Origin: JBJXFK01 sp046155505
Lineage (GTDB): Bacteria; Planctomycetota; Phycisphaerae; UBA1845; Fen-1342
Length of the DNA: 9,925 nt
Reading direction: 5' to 3'
Assembly (NCBI GenBank): GCA_046155505.1
Contig: JBJXFK010000071.1
Span: 1 to 9,925, forward strand
Positions 1 to 6,360 of the stretch are shown one piece after another; the first letter of the stretch is position 1; each line of letters starts with the position of its first letter. A program made the position numbers and the translations under genes. The notes under the pieces were generated by a model. That model searched no databases and was not told the DNA's origin. It saw nothing but the letters and a program-made list of their open reading frames with translations.

Positions 1-72
1 GCAAGCACGCCGCTTGAATCCAGCCGCACCTGTCGCGATACTCCCGCTCTGCGCGCCGCTGCGGCGAGCTGA
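1..72 (+). CDS. Possible C-terminal tail of an upstream gene (partial)
   Basis: The frame is open from the window edge to a TGA at 70-72, giving 23 residues ending in an Ala-rich stretch. The stop overlaps the ribosome binding site of argB (GAGGAG, 71-76), which is the spacing expected of a tightly packed upstream gene. The tail matches no family I recognise, and an open frame this short is unremarkable in GC-rich DNA (a second frame is also open here). It may simply be leader sequence of argB. Confidence 0.2.
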   Translation, partial: ASTPLESSRTCRDTPALRAAAAS

Positions 73-87
73 GGAGATTCGACAGCG

Positions 88-999
88 ATGGTGAGTTCGC
101 TACCCGATATTCGCGCTCTGCGAACCGCGATTCCGTACATTCGTGCCTACGAAGGCAAGGTATTCGTGGTCAAGCTCGGCGGTCGGCTCTGTGACCCCGG
201 CGCGACGCTCGACAACGTCGTCGAACAGCTCTCGCTGCTCGCGACGCTCGGAATTCGCGTGGTCGTCATTCACGGCGGCGGCGAGCAGGTTACTCAGCTT
301 TGCAGCCGCATGGGAATCGAGCCCCAATTCGTCGCAGGGCGGCGAATTACCGATGAGCAAACGCTCGAACTGGCCAAAATGACGTTTGCCGGCACGATCA
401 ACACCAATCTGATCGCGGCGTTTCGCAAGTTCGACGTGCCCGCGGTCGGCCTCACGGGTTGCGATGCGGCGAGCATCACGGTCATTCGCCGCCCGGTGCG
501 GCCGGTGGCCGACCCGGTGACCGGCGTGAAACGCGATGTCGATTTCGGATTTGTCGGCAACATCGTCGAGTCGCGCCCGCAATTGCTCGAGCACCTGCTC
601 AGCAGCCGGTTCGTGCCGGTGATCGCGTCGCTGGCCGCGGACACGGCCGGGCAGATTTACAACGTGAACGCGGACACGGTCGCGGCCCGTGTCGCGGTCG
701 ATCTGAAGGCCGTGAAGTACATGCTGCTGACCAACGTCGACGGCGTGATGCGAAACGTCAACGACCCCGATACGCTCGAACCGTACATCGATCTCGACGA
801 TCTCGAAGACCTGACGCGGACAAACGTCATCAGCGGCGGGATGTTGCCGAAACTTTCAGCCTGCGCCGATGCACTGCGCGGCGGCGTCCCGCGTGTACAC
901 ATCATCAACGGCACGGTGCCGGACACGATTCTGGGCGAGGTGTTTACGAACGAGGGATCGGGGACGTTGCTCGTGGCGCGGCGCGAACGAGCAAAATAG
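88..999 (+). CDS. argB: Acetylglutamate kinase (ArgB)
   Basis: This enzyme phosphorylates N-acetyl-L-glutamate with ATP, the second step of arginine synthesis, in the cytoplasm. At 303 residues it has the usual family length. Visible motifs are the amino-acid kinase start VVKLGG (residues 27-32, Lys29), the HGGG loop (62-65), the GRRITDEQTLE segment (84-94), YNVNADTVAA (191-200), the LLTNVDGV strand (213-220), SGGMLPKL with Lys255 (249-256) and the C-terminal HIINGTVPDTILGEVFTNEG segment (271-290). The N-terminal ALRTAIPYIRAYEGK stretch resembles the extra helix of hexameric, arginine-inhibited family members, so feedback control by arginine is likely (inference). The ATG follows GAGGAG at 71-76 with an 11-nt spacing, and an in-frame TGA at 70-72 excludes an earlier start. 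An M20 deacylase lies downstream, separated by a hairpin of heptamer repeats. Confidence 0.96.
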   Translation: MVSSLPDIRALRTAIPYIRAYEGKVFVVKLGGRLCDPGATLDNVVEQLSLLATLGIRVVVIHGGGEQVTQLCSRMGIEPQFVAGRRITDEQTLELAKMTFAGTINTNLIAAFRKFDVPAVGLTGCDAASITVIRRPVRPVADPVTGVKRDVDFGFVGNIVESRPQLLEHLLSSRFVPVIASLAADTAGQIYNVNADTVAARVAVDLKAVKYMLLTNVDGVMRNVNDPDTLEPYIDLDDLEDLTRTNVISGGMLPKLSACADALRGGVPRVHIINGTVPDTILGEVFTNEGSGTLLVARRERAK

Positions 1000-1002
1000 A
1001 GA

Positions 1003-1106
1003 GAATGAAGAATGAAGAATGCAGAATGCAGAAGGTCGTTCGAAACGCGGGCGACGTTCGCCAGTTCGCGCGACGTTCTGCATTCTGCATTCTGCATTCT
1101 GCATTC
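1003..1106. repeat. Inverted heptamer-array hairpin between argB and the M20 gene
   Basis: The left arm (1003-1033) is 4.4 tandem copies of GAATGMA: two GAATGAA, then two GAATGCA, then GAA. The right arm (1076-1106) is 4.4 copies of TTCTGCA and is the reverse complement of the left arm over 31 nt with two mismatches. Pairing continues inward: GTCG (1035-1038) with CGAC (1071-1074), and CGAA (1041-1044) with TTCG (1065-1068). The apex holds a further small hairpin, GGCGA (1050-1054) with TCGCC (1058-1062). The element starts 3 nt after the argB stop. No T-run follows, so it is not a classical terminator. It resembles dispersed short-tandem-repeat elements of bacterial intergenic regions rather than a gene. 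Confidence 0.85.
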
Positions 1107-1139
1107 ACCGGCCTCGGACGCGCGAAAACTGGTGGCCTA

Positions 1140-2228
1140 ATGTCCCCGCGGCCCGACGAAATTGTCGCTCGGCTCCTCCGCTTCGTCGCGATCAAGAGCC
1201 TCTCGCGCGATGAAGGCGCGATGACCGACGCGGTGCAGGCCGAGTTGCATGCCGCGGGAATCGCGACGCGGCGCGCCGGGCACAATGTGATTGCCGAGAT
1301 CGGCGATCGCGAGCGGCCGCGGCTGCTGCTCAATTCACATCTCGACACGGTGCCGCCCGCGGCCGGCTGGAGCGCCGACCCGTGGACGCCGCGGCGCGAG
1401 GGCGATCGCATCATCGCACTCGGAGCGAATGACGCGAAGGGGTGCGTGACGGCGATGCTGTCGGCCACGATCGCGCTCAAGCAGCGGCTCGACGCCGGTG
1501 GGTCGCTCGGCGGAACGGTTGTCCTGGCGCTCACCGTCGAAGAGGAAATCACCGGCGGGGGGCTGAGCGAGGTGATCGGCACGATTCAGCCGATCGATGC
1601 CGGGCTGGTGGGCGAGCCGACCGATTTGCAGCCGATGACGGCGCAGCGCGGCCTGCTGATTCTGCGATGCGTCGCGCGCGGCCGCACGAGCCACCCGGCC
1701 AACACGCCCGCCGACACGCCGAACAACGCGATTCAGGTCGCGGCGGTTGATCTAGTCGCGCTCCGCACGTTTGATTGGGGGCCGGCGCATCCGCTGCTCG
1801 GCCGCGCGCACGGACATGTGACCAAGATCGCCGGCGGCGTAGTGCTGAACGTGATTCCGGACGAATGCGAGTTTTTCATCGACATTCGCACGACACCGAT
1901 GGAGTCGCACGACGAGACGATCGCGCGCGTGCAGGCGGCGCTGCGCAGCGAGGTGCTCGTGCGCAGCAAGCGGCTCGCAGCGATGAGTACCGATGACGCG
2001 CAGCCGATCGTGCAAGCCGCAGTTCGTGCGCTGCCGGGAACAACGCCCGGCGGAAGCCCGGCGATGAGCGACATGGTCTTTCTTGCGGGCACTCCCGCGG
2101 TGAAGATCGGCCCCGGCCATTCGCCACGGTCGCACACGCCGGATGAGTACATTCGCGAGGATGAGCTTTTGGCGGGCGCGTCGGCGTATGAGCGAATCGC
2201 ACTGGAGTACTTCGCGTCGTTCGCTTGA
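1140..2228 (+). CDS. M20 family metallo-deacylase, probable acetylornithine deacetylase (ArgE-like)
   Basis: Zinc-dependent amidohydrolases of this family remove acyl groups from amino-acid intermediates. Next to argB, the likely substrate is N-acetylornithine. The protein has 362 residues. Expected di-metal and catalytic residues are all visible: SHLDTVP (His67, Asp69), GANDAKG (bridging Asp98), the catalytic Glu in TVEEE (134-136), VGEPT (Glu159), GRTSHPANTP (dimerisation-domain His185) and the C-terminal SPRSHTPDE (His332). The frame is open upstream to 459 through argB, but family homology begins at about ATG 1140, so the upstream part is noncoding in this frame. The ribosome binding site is weak (GGTGG, 1131-1135). 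Succinyl-diaminopimelate desuccinylase (DapE), LysK-type hydrolases or a carboxypeptidase remain possible, since substrate specificity in M20 cannot be read from motifs alone. The family assignment is firm; the arginine role rests on context. Confidence 0.85.
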   Translation: MSPRPDEIVARLLRFVAIKSLSRDEGAMTDAVQAELHAAGIATRRAGHNVIAEIGDRERPRLLLNSHLDTVPPAAGWSADPWTPRREGDRIIALGANDAKGCVTAMLSATIALKQRLDAGGSLGGTVVLALTVEEEITGGGLSEVIGTIQPIDAGLVGEPTDLQPMTAQRGLLILRCVARGRTSHPANTPADTPNNAIQVAAVDLVALRTFDWGPAHPLLGRAHGHVTKIAGGVVLNVIPDECEFFIDIRTTPMESHDETIARVQAALRSEVLVRSKRLAAMSTDDAQPIVQAAVRALPGTTPGGSPAMSDMVFLAGTPAVKIGPGHSPRSHTPDEYIREDELLAGASAYERIALEYFASFA

Positions 2229-2261
2229 AGTTGCTCGGTGAAAGAATCCCGCGCGCGGCAA

Positions 2262-2296
2262 GCGCATCCGAACCCCGAGCGTGAGCGAGTGGGGTA
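2262..2296 (-). repeat. TTCGGAT-type dispersed repeat, copy 1a
   Basis: Read on the minus strand, this 35-nt segment matches plus-strand 4631-4665 at 30 of 35 positions without gaps. Both have the pattern TACCCC - CTCG - CGCT - GGG - TTCGGATGCGC, and the identical end is GCGCATCCGAA on the plus strand here. CCCC and GGGG blocks flank a GC-rich core, giving a short imperfect stem. It lies 34 nt after the M20 stop codon, in the gap before panC. Confidence 0.7.
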
Positions 2297-2349
2297 AGCC
2301 GCGGCGATCGGGGCGGTCACGGAATTCAACGCGCACGCACTCCCGCGGA

Positions 2350-2380
2350 TTACTCCGTTGCTCGCGTTGCGCGTTCGGAT
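2350..2380 (+). repeat. TTCGGAT-type dispersed repeat, degenerate copy 1b
   Basis: This segment starts TTACTCCG and ends GCGTTCGGAT with the same 5' TTAC and 3' TTCGGAT boundaries as copy 1a, but its core has diverged. It lies in inverted orientation to copy 1a, 53 nt away in the same gap. Only the two ends align well, so it could be chance similarity in GC-rich DNA. Confidence 0.4.
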
Positions 2381-2449
2381 TTTCAGCGCCGACGCGCCAC
2401 AGCACGGTCAGCCTGTTCCCATCCCGCTTCGCTCCGGTTTGAATATGGC

Positions 2450-3301
2450 ATGCAAATCTGCAAATCGATCGAAGACGTGCGGCGGGTGGTTGATGCGGCG
2501 CGGGCTGGCGGACGCGAAATCGGATTCGTGCCGACGATGGGGGCGTTGCACGCCGGGCATGTGTCGCTGATCGACGCGGCTCGGGCGGACGGCACCTGGC
2601 CGGTGGTCAGCATCTTTGTGAATCCGACGCAGTTCGGTCCGCATGAAGACTTCAGCCGCTATCCACGCGACGAGGTCGGCGATCTCGAAAAGTGCCGAAA
2701 CGCGGGAACGCAACTGGTCTTCCTGCCGCCGGTCGAAGTGATGTATCGTGCCGAGGCGAAGACGACGGTGCGCGTGGCAAAGCTCGCCGACACACTTTGC
2801 GGCCCGCATCGACCCGGCCATTTCGATGGCGTGGCGACCGTCGTGAGCAAGCTGTTTCACATCGTGCAGCCGGATGTCGCATACTTCGGTCAGAAGGACG
2901 CGCAGCAACTCGCGGTCATTCGCCGCATGGTGATCGATCTCGATTTTCCGATTCGTATCGTAGGCGTGCCGACGATGCGCGAGCCGGACGGGCTGGCGAT
3001 GAGCAGTCGAAATGCGTATCTGTCGGCTGACGAGCGTCGCCGAGCGCGGTGCATCAATCGGGCGCTGCGCGCGGCAGAACGGCTGGTCGGCGAAGGCGAG
3101 ACGCGCGTCACAGAGATTCTCACGACGATGGAGCGCATCATCGCCGAATCCGCTCCCGAGCGAATCGATTATGTGAGCGTTGTAGACGCGGACACGATGC
3201 AGTCGGTCGATCGAATCGATCGAGCAGCGCTGATCGCCGTGGCGCTGTACATCGGCAAGACGCGGCTGATCGACAACGTGATGGTCGCAGCGACACGCTG
3301 A
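2450..3301 (+). CDS. panC: Pantothenate synthetase (PanC)
   Basis: PanC condenses pantoate and beta-alanine with ATP to form pantothenate, the coenzyme A precursor, via a pantoyl-adenylate. The protein has 283 residues, normal for the family. The nucleotidyltransferase signature is PTMGALHAGH (28-37; His34 and His37). Further motifs are FVNPTQF (56-62, pantoate-binding Gln61), GPHRPGHFDGVATVV (118-132), the ATP-binding FGQKDAQQ (146-153) and the KMSKS-like MSSRN (184-188). The C-terminal dimer region ends with a YIGKTRLIDN segment. The start is set by homology (family members begin MQII...); no clear Shine-Dalgarno sequence precedes it, which is odd beside the good sites elsewhere in this window. 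It follows the M20 gene by 221 nt of repeat-bearing DNA, so it is probably transcribed separately. No panB or panD is visible nearby. Confidence 0.96.
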   Translation: MQICKSIEDVRRVVDAARAGGREIGFVPTMGALHAGHVSLIDAARADGTWPVVSIFVNPTQFGPHEDFSRYPRDEVGDLEKCRNAGTQLVFLPPVEVMYRAEAKTTVRVAKLADTLCGPHRPGHFDGVATVVSKLFHIVQPDVAYFGQKDAQQLAVIRRMVIDLDFPIRIVGVPTMREPDGLAMSSRNAYLSADERRRARCINRALRAAERLVGEGETRVTEILTTMERIIAESAPERIDYVSVVDADTMQSVDRIDRAALIAVALYIGKTRLIDNVMVAATR

Positions 3302-3329
3302 CGGCTGAGCGAGAGTGCAAACAAACCAA

Positions 3330-3363
3330 GCCGCGAAATCGGAGGGTTCTCCGATCCCGCGGC
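3330..3363. terminator. Hairpin between convergent panC and prepilin genes
   Basis: GCCGCG (3330-3335) pairs with CGCGGC (3358-3363). After a two-base internal mismatch, ATCGGAG (3338-3344) pairs with CTCCGAT (3349-3355) around a GGTT loop. The plus side has no T-run. On the minus strand the hairpin is followed by a T-rich stretch (complement of 3314-3329), so it best fits termination of the prepilin transcript and may also stop panC transcription. Confidence 0.65.
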
Positions 3364-3402
3364 GGATTCGCTCGTAGACCAGACCGAACGCGGACTGCCC
3401 GA

Positions 3403-3903
3403 TTAGTACGACTTGTACGTCTTGCCGGACTGATCGGTCGCGTTGGTGTTGGCGATGATCTCGCCGGTCGACAAGTTGTAAACCCAGCCCTCGCCGTTGG
3501 TGGTGTCAACGGTCGGCGGCGAAGTCGCGCTGATCAGCACGCCGGTCGGGTCGGACGGGTTGCCGACCGGACAGGGCGGGAACGCGGCGAGATACGGGCC
3601 GAATTTGTGGCTCGCGTCGCGCGTCGCCTGAACCGCGCCGCCTTCGGTGCTGTACTGGATCAGATGGTTCTTCATGTTGCCGCTGTCATGTCCGGGGAAC
3701 TTGTTCACGTGCTCGGCGGCGTACATGTTGATCGCGTTGCGCAGAACGGCGAGGTTGCCGGCCAGCGCCGAGTCGCCGGCGCCGGCCGAGCCGCGGCTGA
3801 GGCGCGGGATGGCCATGGCGGCGATGATGCCGATGATCACGATCACGACGACCAGTTCGACGAGCGAGAAGCCGAGGCGAGTTCGACGCGTAAGGCCTTT
3901 CAC
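3403..3903 (-). CDS. Prepilin-type protein with N-terminal methylation motif (type II secretion/type IV pilin-like)
   Basis: The protein (166 residues) starts with a short basic leader and a prepilin peptidase site, RRTRLG|FSLVE: cleavage after Gly11, mature Phe1 at residue 12, the conserved Glu5 at residue 16. A single hydrophobic assembly helix follows (residues 12-33). The C-terminal domain is hydrophilic, with an Asn/Thr-rich end and the phrase GWVYNLSTGEI seen in planctomycete-type pseudopilins. It would be processed by a prepilin peptidase and assembled at the inner membrane into a pilus or pseudopilus. The start codon is GTG, well placed 7 nt from GGGAG (3911-3915 on the plus strand). 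No secretion ATPase, platform protein or peptidase is nearby, so it is an orphan and its machine must be encoded elsewhere. GspG-like major pseudopilin versus pilin cannot be decided. Confidence 0.88.
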   Translation of the reverse strand: MKGLTRRTRLGFSLVELVVVIVIIGIIAAMAIPRLSRGSAGAGDSALAGNLAVLRNAINMYAAEHVNKFPGHDSGNMKNHLIQYSTEGGAVQATRDASHKFGPYLAAFPPCPVGNPSDPTGVLISATSPPTVDTTNGEGWVYNLSTGEIIANTNATDQSGKTYKSY

Positions 3904-3910
3904 AGTGTGT

Positions 3911-3915
3911 CTCCC
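3911..3915 (-). promoter_or_regulatory. Ribosome binding site fixing the GTG start of the prepilin gene
   Basis: GGGAG on the minus strand lies 7 nt before GTG at 3903-3901. There is no in-frame ATG that would keep the basic leader and the cleavage site intact, so GTG is the start. Confidence 0.7.
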
Positions 3916-4148
3916 GAGCGAAAAGTTGGTTCATCCGTCCCGCTCACCGTACGTCCGCGTGAACGGAGCAGCGGGGACGTTGGAGTCATCGGCAAGTTGG
4001 GGAGGTGCCTGCAATATTTCGCATGGCGGACGTCGCACTGCGGCTGAATGTCTGCTTGGATTTGCGTCGCGGGTGAACTCAGCGCTGAGCCAGCCTGTGG
4101 CAGCGCGACGGTTGCGCGTCCGGAAACGCTGAATCGCGGCGCAATTTC

Positions 4149-4529
4149 ATGTTACGATTCGACGCCATGCGAAACGCGAGCCTGATGACGGTCTTGATAT
4201 TGATGCTCAGTGCGACGAGCGGCTGCAGCCGGTCGATCGTCGGCGCGTGGCAAATGGTGCGTGCCGCGCCGAGTCGCGAGGTGTTTGCGATCGACGATGC
4301 TCGATTTGACCGCAGCGGACGATTCGAGGCGACGGTCACAATCGACGGCAAGACGAACCGCGAAACCGGGACGTATCGGTTCACCGGTTTCACGCTCACC
4401 ATGCGGCCTGACGGCGGCGGGGCACGGGCCTATCCGGCGACCGTAAAGCCCAGCTCACTGGAAATCGGCGAAGGCGGCAGGTATGTGATTCTGCGCAAGG
4501 ATCGCCGAACGCGCGAGTCGACGGAGTAG
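4149..4529 (+). CDS. Small putative lipoprotein, lipocalin-like domain
   Basis: The protein has 126 residues from ATG 4149, or 120 from ATG 4167; neither start has a clear Shine-Dalgarno sequence. A hydrophobic segment (MTVLILMLSATSGC, residues 13-26) ends at Cys26, giving an imperfect lipobox (TSGC) and suggesting a lipoprotein. The remainder begins SIVGAWQMV and alternates short strands: FDRSGRFEATVTIDG, TGTYRFTGFTLTMRPDGG, RYVILRK. This pattern of 'weight/fit to a reference' lipocalin-like domains is common in small planctomycete proteins (family-level resemblance only). The function is unknown. A TACGAT (4153-4158) just before the second ATG could act as a -10 element and would make a leaderless transcript from 4167, but no -35 supports it. 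It stands alone between the prepilin and photolyase genes. Confidence 0.6.
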   Translation: MLRFDAMRNASLMTVLILMLSATSGCSRSIVGAWQMVRAAPSREVFAIDDARFDRSGRFEATVTIDGKTNRETGTYRFTGFTLTMRPDGGGARAYPATVKPSSLEIGEGGRYVILRKDRRTRESTE

Positions 4530-4560
4530 TGGGACGGATCGGCTCGCTGCGTTTCGCGGA

Positions 4561-4587
4561 TCACTCGCTTGCGGGTCGCGTTCGGAT
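4561..4587 (+). repeat. TTCGGAT-type dispersed repeat, degenerate copy 2a
   Basis: Begins TCACTCGCTTGCG and ends GCGTTCGGAT. It shares its boundaries and the GCGTTCGGAT end with copy 1b (2350-2380), and lies 43 nt before the better-conserved copy 2b in direct orientation. The core is shorter than in the other copies. Confidence 0.35.
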
Positions 4588-4630
4588 CGGTTGTTCTGTC
4601 CCGACTCGACCCTCGCTGCTCTCAACACGC

Positions 4631-4665
4631 TACCCCGCTCGTTCGCGCTGGGGATTCGGATGCGC
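4631..4665 (+). repeat. TTCGGAT-type dispersed repeat, copy 2b
   Basis: This segment matches the reverse complement of 2262-2296 at 30 of 35 positions, ungapped, and its end TTCGGATGCGC is identical. CCCC and GGGG blocks enclose the core. It sits between the lipoprotein gene and the photolyase promoter region, outside coding sequence, as does copy 1a. Confidence 0.7.
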
Positions 4666-4713
4666 GGTTCGATATGTGAGGCGGATCGCCGCGCGCTCGG
4701 GCGTCGCGCTTCA

Positions 4714-4719
4714 TATAAT
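4714..4719 (+). promoter_or_regulatory. Possible -10 element of the photolyase gene
   Basis: A perfect TATAAT lies 41 nt before the GTG start, implying a leader of about 35 nt. No recognisable -35 or extended -10 TG precedes it; the upstream sequence is GC-only. It stands out in an otherwise GC-rich gap. An activator or a different sigma factor may be needed. Confidence 0.4.
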
Positions 4720-4760
4720 CCCGCACTTCCACAATCCTGGTAACTTCGTTCGAAAGCGCG

Positions 4761-6239
4761 GTGCGTGTGGTTCCCGATTTGCGTGTGCGCATTTGCAAAG
4801 ACGCTCCGCCCAAACGCGGCGGCGAGTACGTGCTCTACTGGATGATCGCGTTTCGACGCAGCGGCTCGAATTTCAGCCTCGACCGCGCCGCCCAATGGGC
4901 CGCGCAGCTTGGCAAGCCGCTGCTCATCTTCGAAGCCTTGCGCTGCAACTACCGTTGGGCGAGCGATCGGCTGCATCGATTCATCATCGACGGCATGGCG
5001 GCGAATGCGGCCGCGTTTGCCGGGCGCGCAGCTTTTTACCCGTATGTCGAACCAGCGCGCGGCGCGGGCGAAGGGTTGCTCGCGCAGCTCGCGTCACGGG
5101 CGTGCGTCGTCGTCACCGATGATTTTCCGTCGTTCTTTCTGCCCGCCATGATCGAACGCGTCGCACGGCAAATGCCGTGTCGCTTCGAGGCGATCGATTC
5201 GAATGGCCTCTTGCCGATGCGGGCGTGCGAGACTGTGCAGCCGACCGCGTATGCGTTTCGGCGATTCCTGCAAAAGAACCTGCCGTCACATTTTGGCGTG
5301 ATGCCGCATCAGGACGCGCTCGCGGCGCATCAGCTCCCGCAACTCGACGGCCCGCCGGCGGAGATCGTGAAGCGCTGGCCTGCCGCCGATGCGACACTGC
5401 TGTGCGGCGATGTTGAATCGCTCGCTGCGCTGCCGATCGATCACGCCGTTCGCCCGACGCGGCAGCGCGGCGGAAGCGTGGCCGGTCGCGAGGTGCTGCG
5501 TGAATTTCTAAGACGTCGGCTTTCGGCGTACTCGGAGCAACGAAACGAGCCCGATGTCGAGGGGGCGAGCGGACTTTCGCCGTGGCTGCACTTCGGCCAT
5601 GTGTCGGCTCACGAGGTCTTCGCGGCGATCGCGCGGCAAGAGGAGTGGTCGCCGCGCAAGTTGAGCACGAGCACGAAGGGCACGCGCGAGGGCTGGTGGA
5701 ACATGAGCAAGTCCGCCGAGTCGTTTCTCGACGAGTTCGTGACGTGGCGCGAGCTGGGGTTCAACATGTGCTCGCTGCGCGGCGACTACGACCGCTTTGA
5801 GTCGCTGCCGCAATGGGCGCAGGACACGCTGGACAAACATGCGAGCGACCAGCGGCAGTGGACGTATTCACTCGAACAGTTTGAGGGATCGCAAACGCAT
5901 GACCCGCTCTGGAACGCGGCCCAGCGGCAGCTCGTCGGCGAGGGGCGGATTCACAACTACTTGCGCATGCTCTGGGGCAAGAAGATCCTCGAATGGACCC
6001 CGTCGCCGCGGGCGGCGCTCGACGTGATGATCGAGTTGAACAACAAACACGCGTTGGATGGGCGAAATCCGAATTCATACACGGGGATTTTTTGGGTCTT
6101 GGGACGTTATGACCGTCCGTGGGGGCCGGAGCGACCGGTGTTCGGGACGATTCGGTACATGAGCAGTGAAAACACGGCGCGCAAGATGAGCGTGAAGGGA
6201 TATTTGGCGCGGTGGGGCGACAGTGGGCTGTTCGACTAA
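4761..6239 (+). CDS. phr: Class II CPD photolyase (deoxyribodipyrimidine photo-lyase)
   Basis: This enzyme splits UV-induced cyclobutane pyrimidine dimers using FADH- and blue or near-UV light. The protein has 492 residues. The N-terminal Rossmann-like domain opens with the class II pattern KRGGEYVLYWM (about residues 18-28). The FAD domain carries LSPWLHFGHVSAHEVF (about 271-286), ESFLDEFVTWRELGFN (near 320-335), then SQTHDPLWNAAQRQLV, GRIHNYLRMLWGKKILEWT and LDGRNPNSYTGIFWVLGRYD, ending in RPVFGTIRYM. These are class II hallmarks; usual members read GKMHGFMRMYWAKKILEWT, so RIHNYLRMLWG marks a side branch. The GTG start at 4761 keeps the typical N-terminus; GTG 4767 is also possible, and ATG 4842 would cut into conserved sequence. 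It stands alone, with its own -10-like element upstream and no visible terminator. Repair activity, rather than a signalling role, is inferred from the intact motifs. Confidence 0.93.
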   Translation: MRVVPDLRVRICKDAPPKRGGEYVLYWMIAFRRSGSNFSLDRAAQWAAQLGKPLLIFEALRCNYRWASDRLHRFIIDGMAANAAAFAGRAAFYPYVEPARGAGEGLLAQLASRACVVVTDDFPSFFLPAMIERVARQMPCRFEAIDSNGLLPMRACETVQPTAYAFRRFLQKNLPSHFGVMPHQDALAAHQLPQLDGPPAEIVKRWPAADATLLCGDVESLAALPIDHAVRPTRQRGGSVAGREVLREFLRRRLSAYSEQRNEPDVEGASGLSPWLHFGHVSAHEVFAAIARQEEWSPRKLSTSTKGTREGWWNMSKSAESFLDEFVTWRELGFNMCSLRGDYDRFESLPQWAQDTLDKHASDQRQWTYSLEQFEGSQTHDPLWNAAQRQLVGEGRIHNYLRMLWGKKILEWTPSPRAALDVMIELNNKHALDGRNPNSYTGIFWVLGRYDRPWGPERPVFGTIRYMSSENTARKMSVKGYLARWGDSGLFD

Positions 6240-6284
6240 TCCGCCGGGCGTGCGAATTTGCCGCGGGCTTCGCCGTACGCCGCG

Positions 6285-6313
6285 TTGACCGCCGGCCATT
6301 GGACCGGTACGCT
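6285..6313 (+). promoter_or_regulatory. Probable sigma-70-type promoter of infA
   Basis: TTGACC (6285-6290) and TACGCT (6308-6313) are separated by exactly 17 nt. The -35 matches the consensus at five of six positions and the -10 at three of six. Transcription would start near 6320, leaving a leader of about 40 nt before the infA start. Confidence 0.5.
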
Positions 6314-6349
6314 TATGGATTCTCGAAACGCAAGCCGCGAGTCGGCACC

Positions 6350-6355
6350 AAGGAG
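6350..6355 (+). promoter_or_regulatory. Ribosome binding site supporting the TTG start of infA
   Basis: AAGGAG lies 5 nt before TTG 6361. An in-frame TGA (6358-6360) directly precedes the TTG, so nothing earlier can be used. The next in-frame ATG (6388) would delete the conserved AKDDAIQ segment. Confidence 0.75.
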
Positions 6356-6360
6356 TTTGA

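Noticed and set aside
1003..1106. CRISPR array or retron-like RNA at the heptamer hairpin
   Set aside because: The repeats are 7 nt long with no spacers, and no cas or reverse transcriptase gene is present.
459..1139. N-terminal extension of the M20 frame running through argB
   Set aside because: It is an out-of-frame reading of argB and the heptamer hairpin, Arg/His/Gly-rich and without family similarity; M20 homology begins at ATG 1140.
657..1582. Minus-strand open frames with MQNAECR- and ILHSAF-like segments
   Set aside because: These are translations of the heptamer arrays and of the strand opposite argB and the M20 gene; they are low-complexity artefacts.
4000..4030. Sigma-54-like GGCAC...TTGC on the minus strand before the prepilin gene
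   Set aside because: The GG and GC elements are 16 nt apart from first base to first base instead of the required 12, so it cannot be a sigma-54 promoter.
3049..4047. 332-codon plus-strand frame opposite the prepilin gene
   Set aside because: It is Arg/Gly-rich, spans the 3' end of panC in another frame and the antisense of a clear prepilin gene, and has no recognisable domain.
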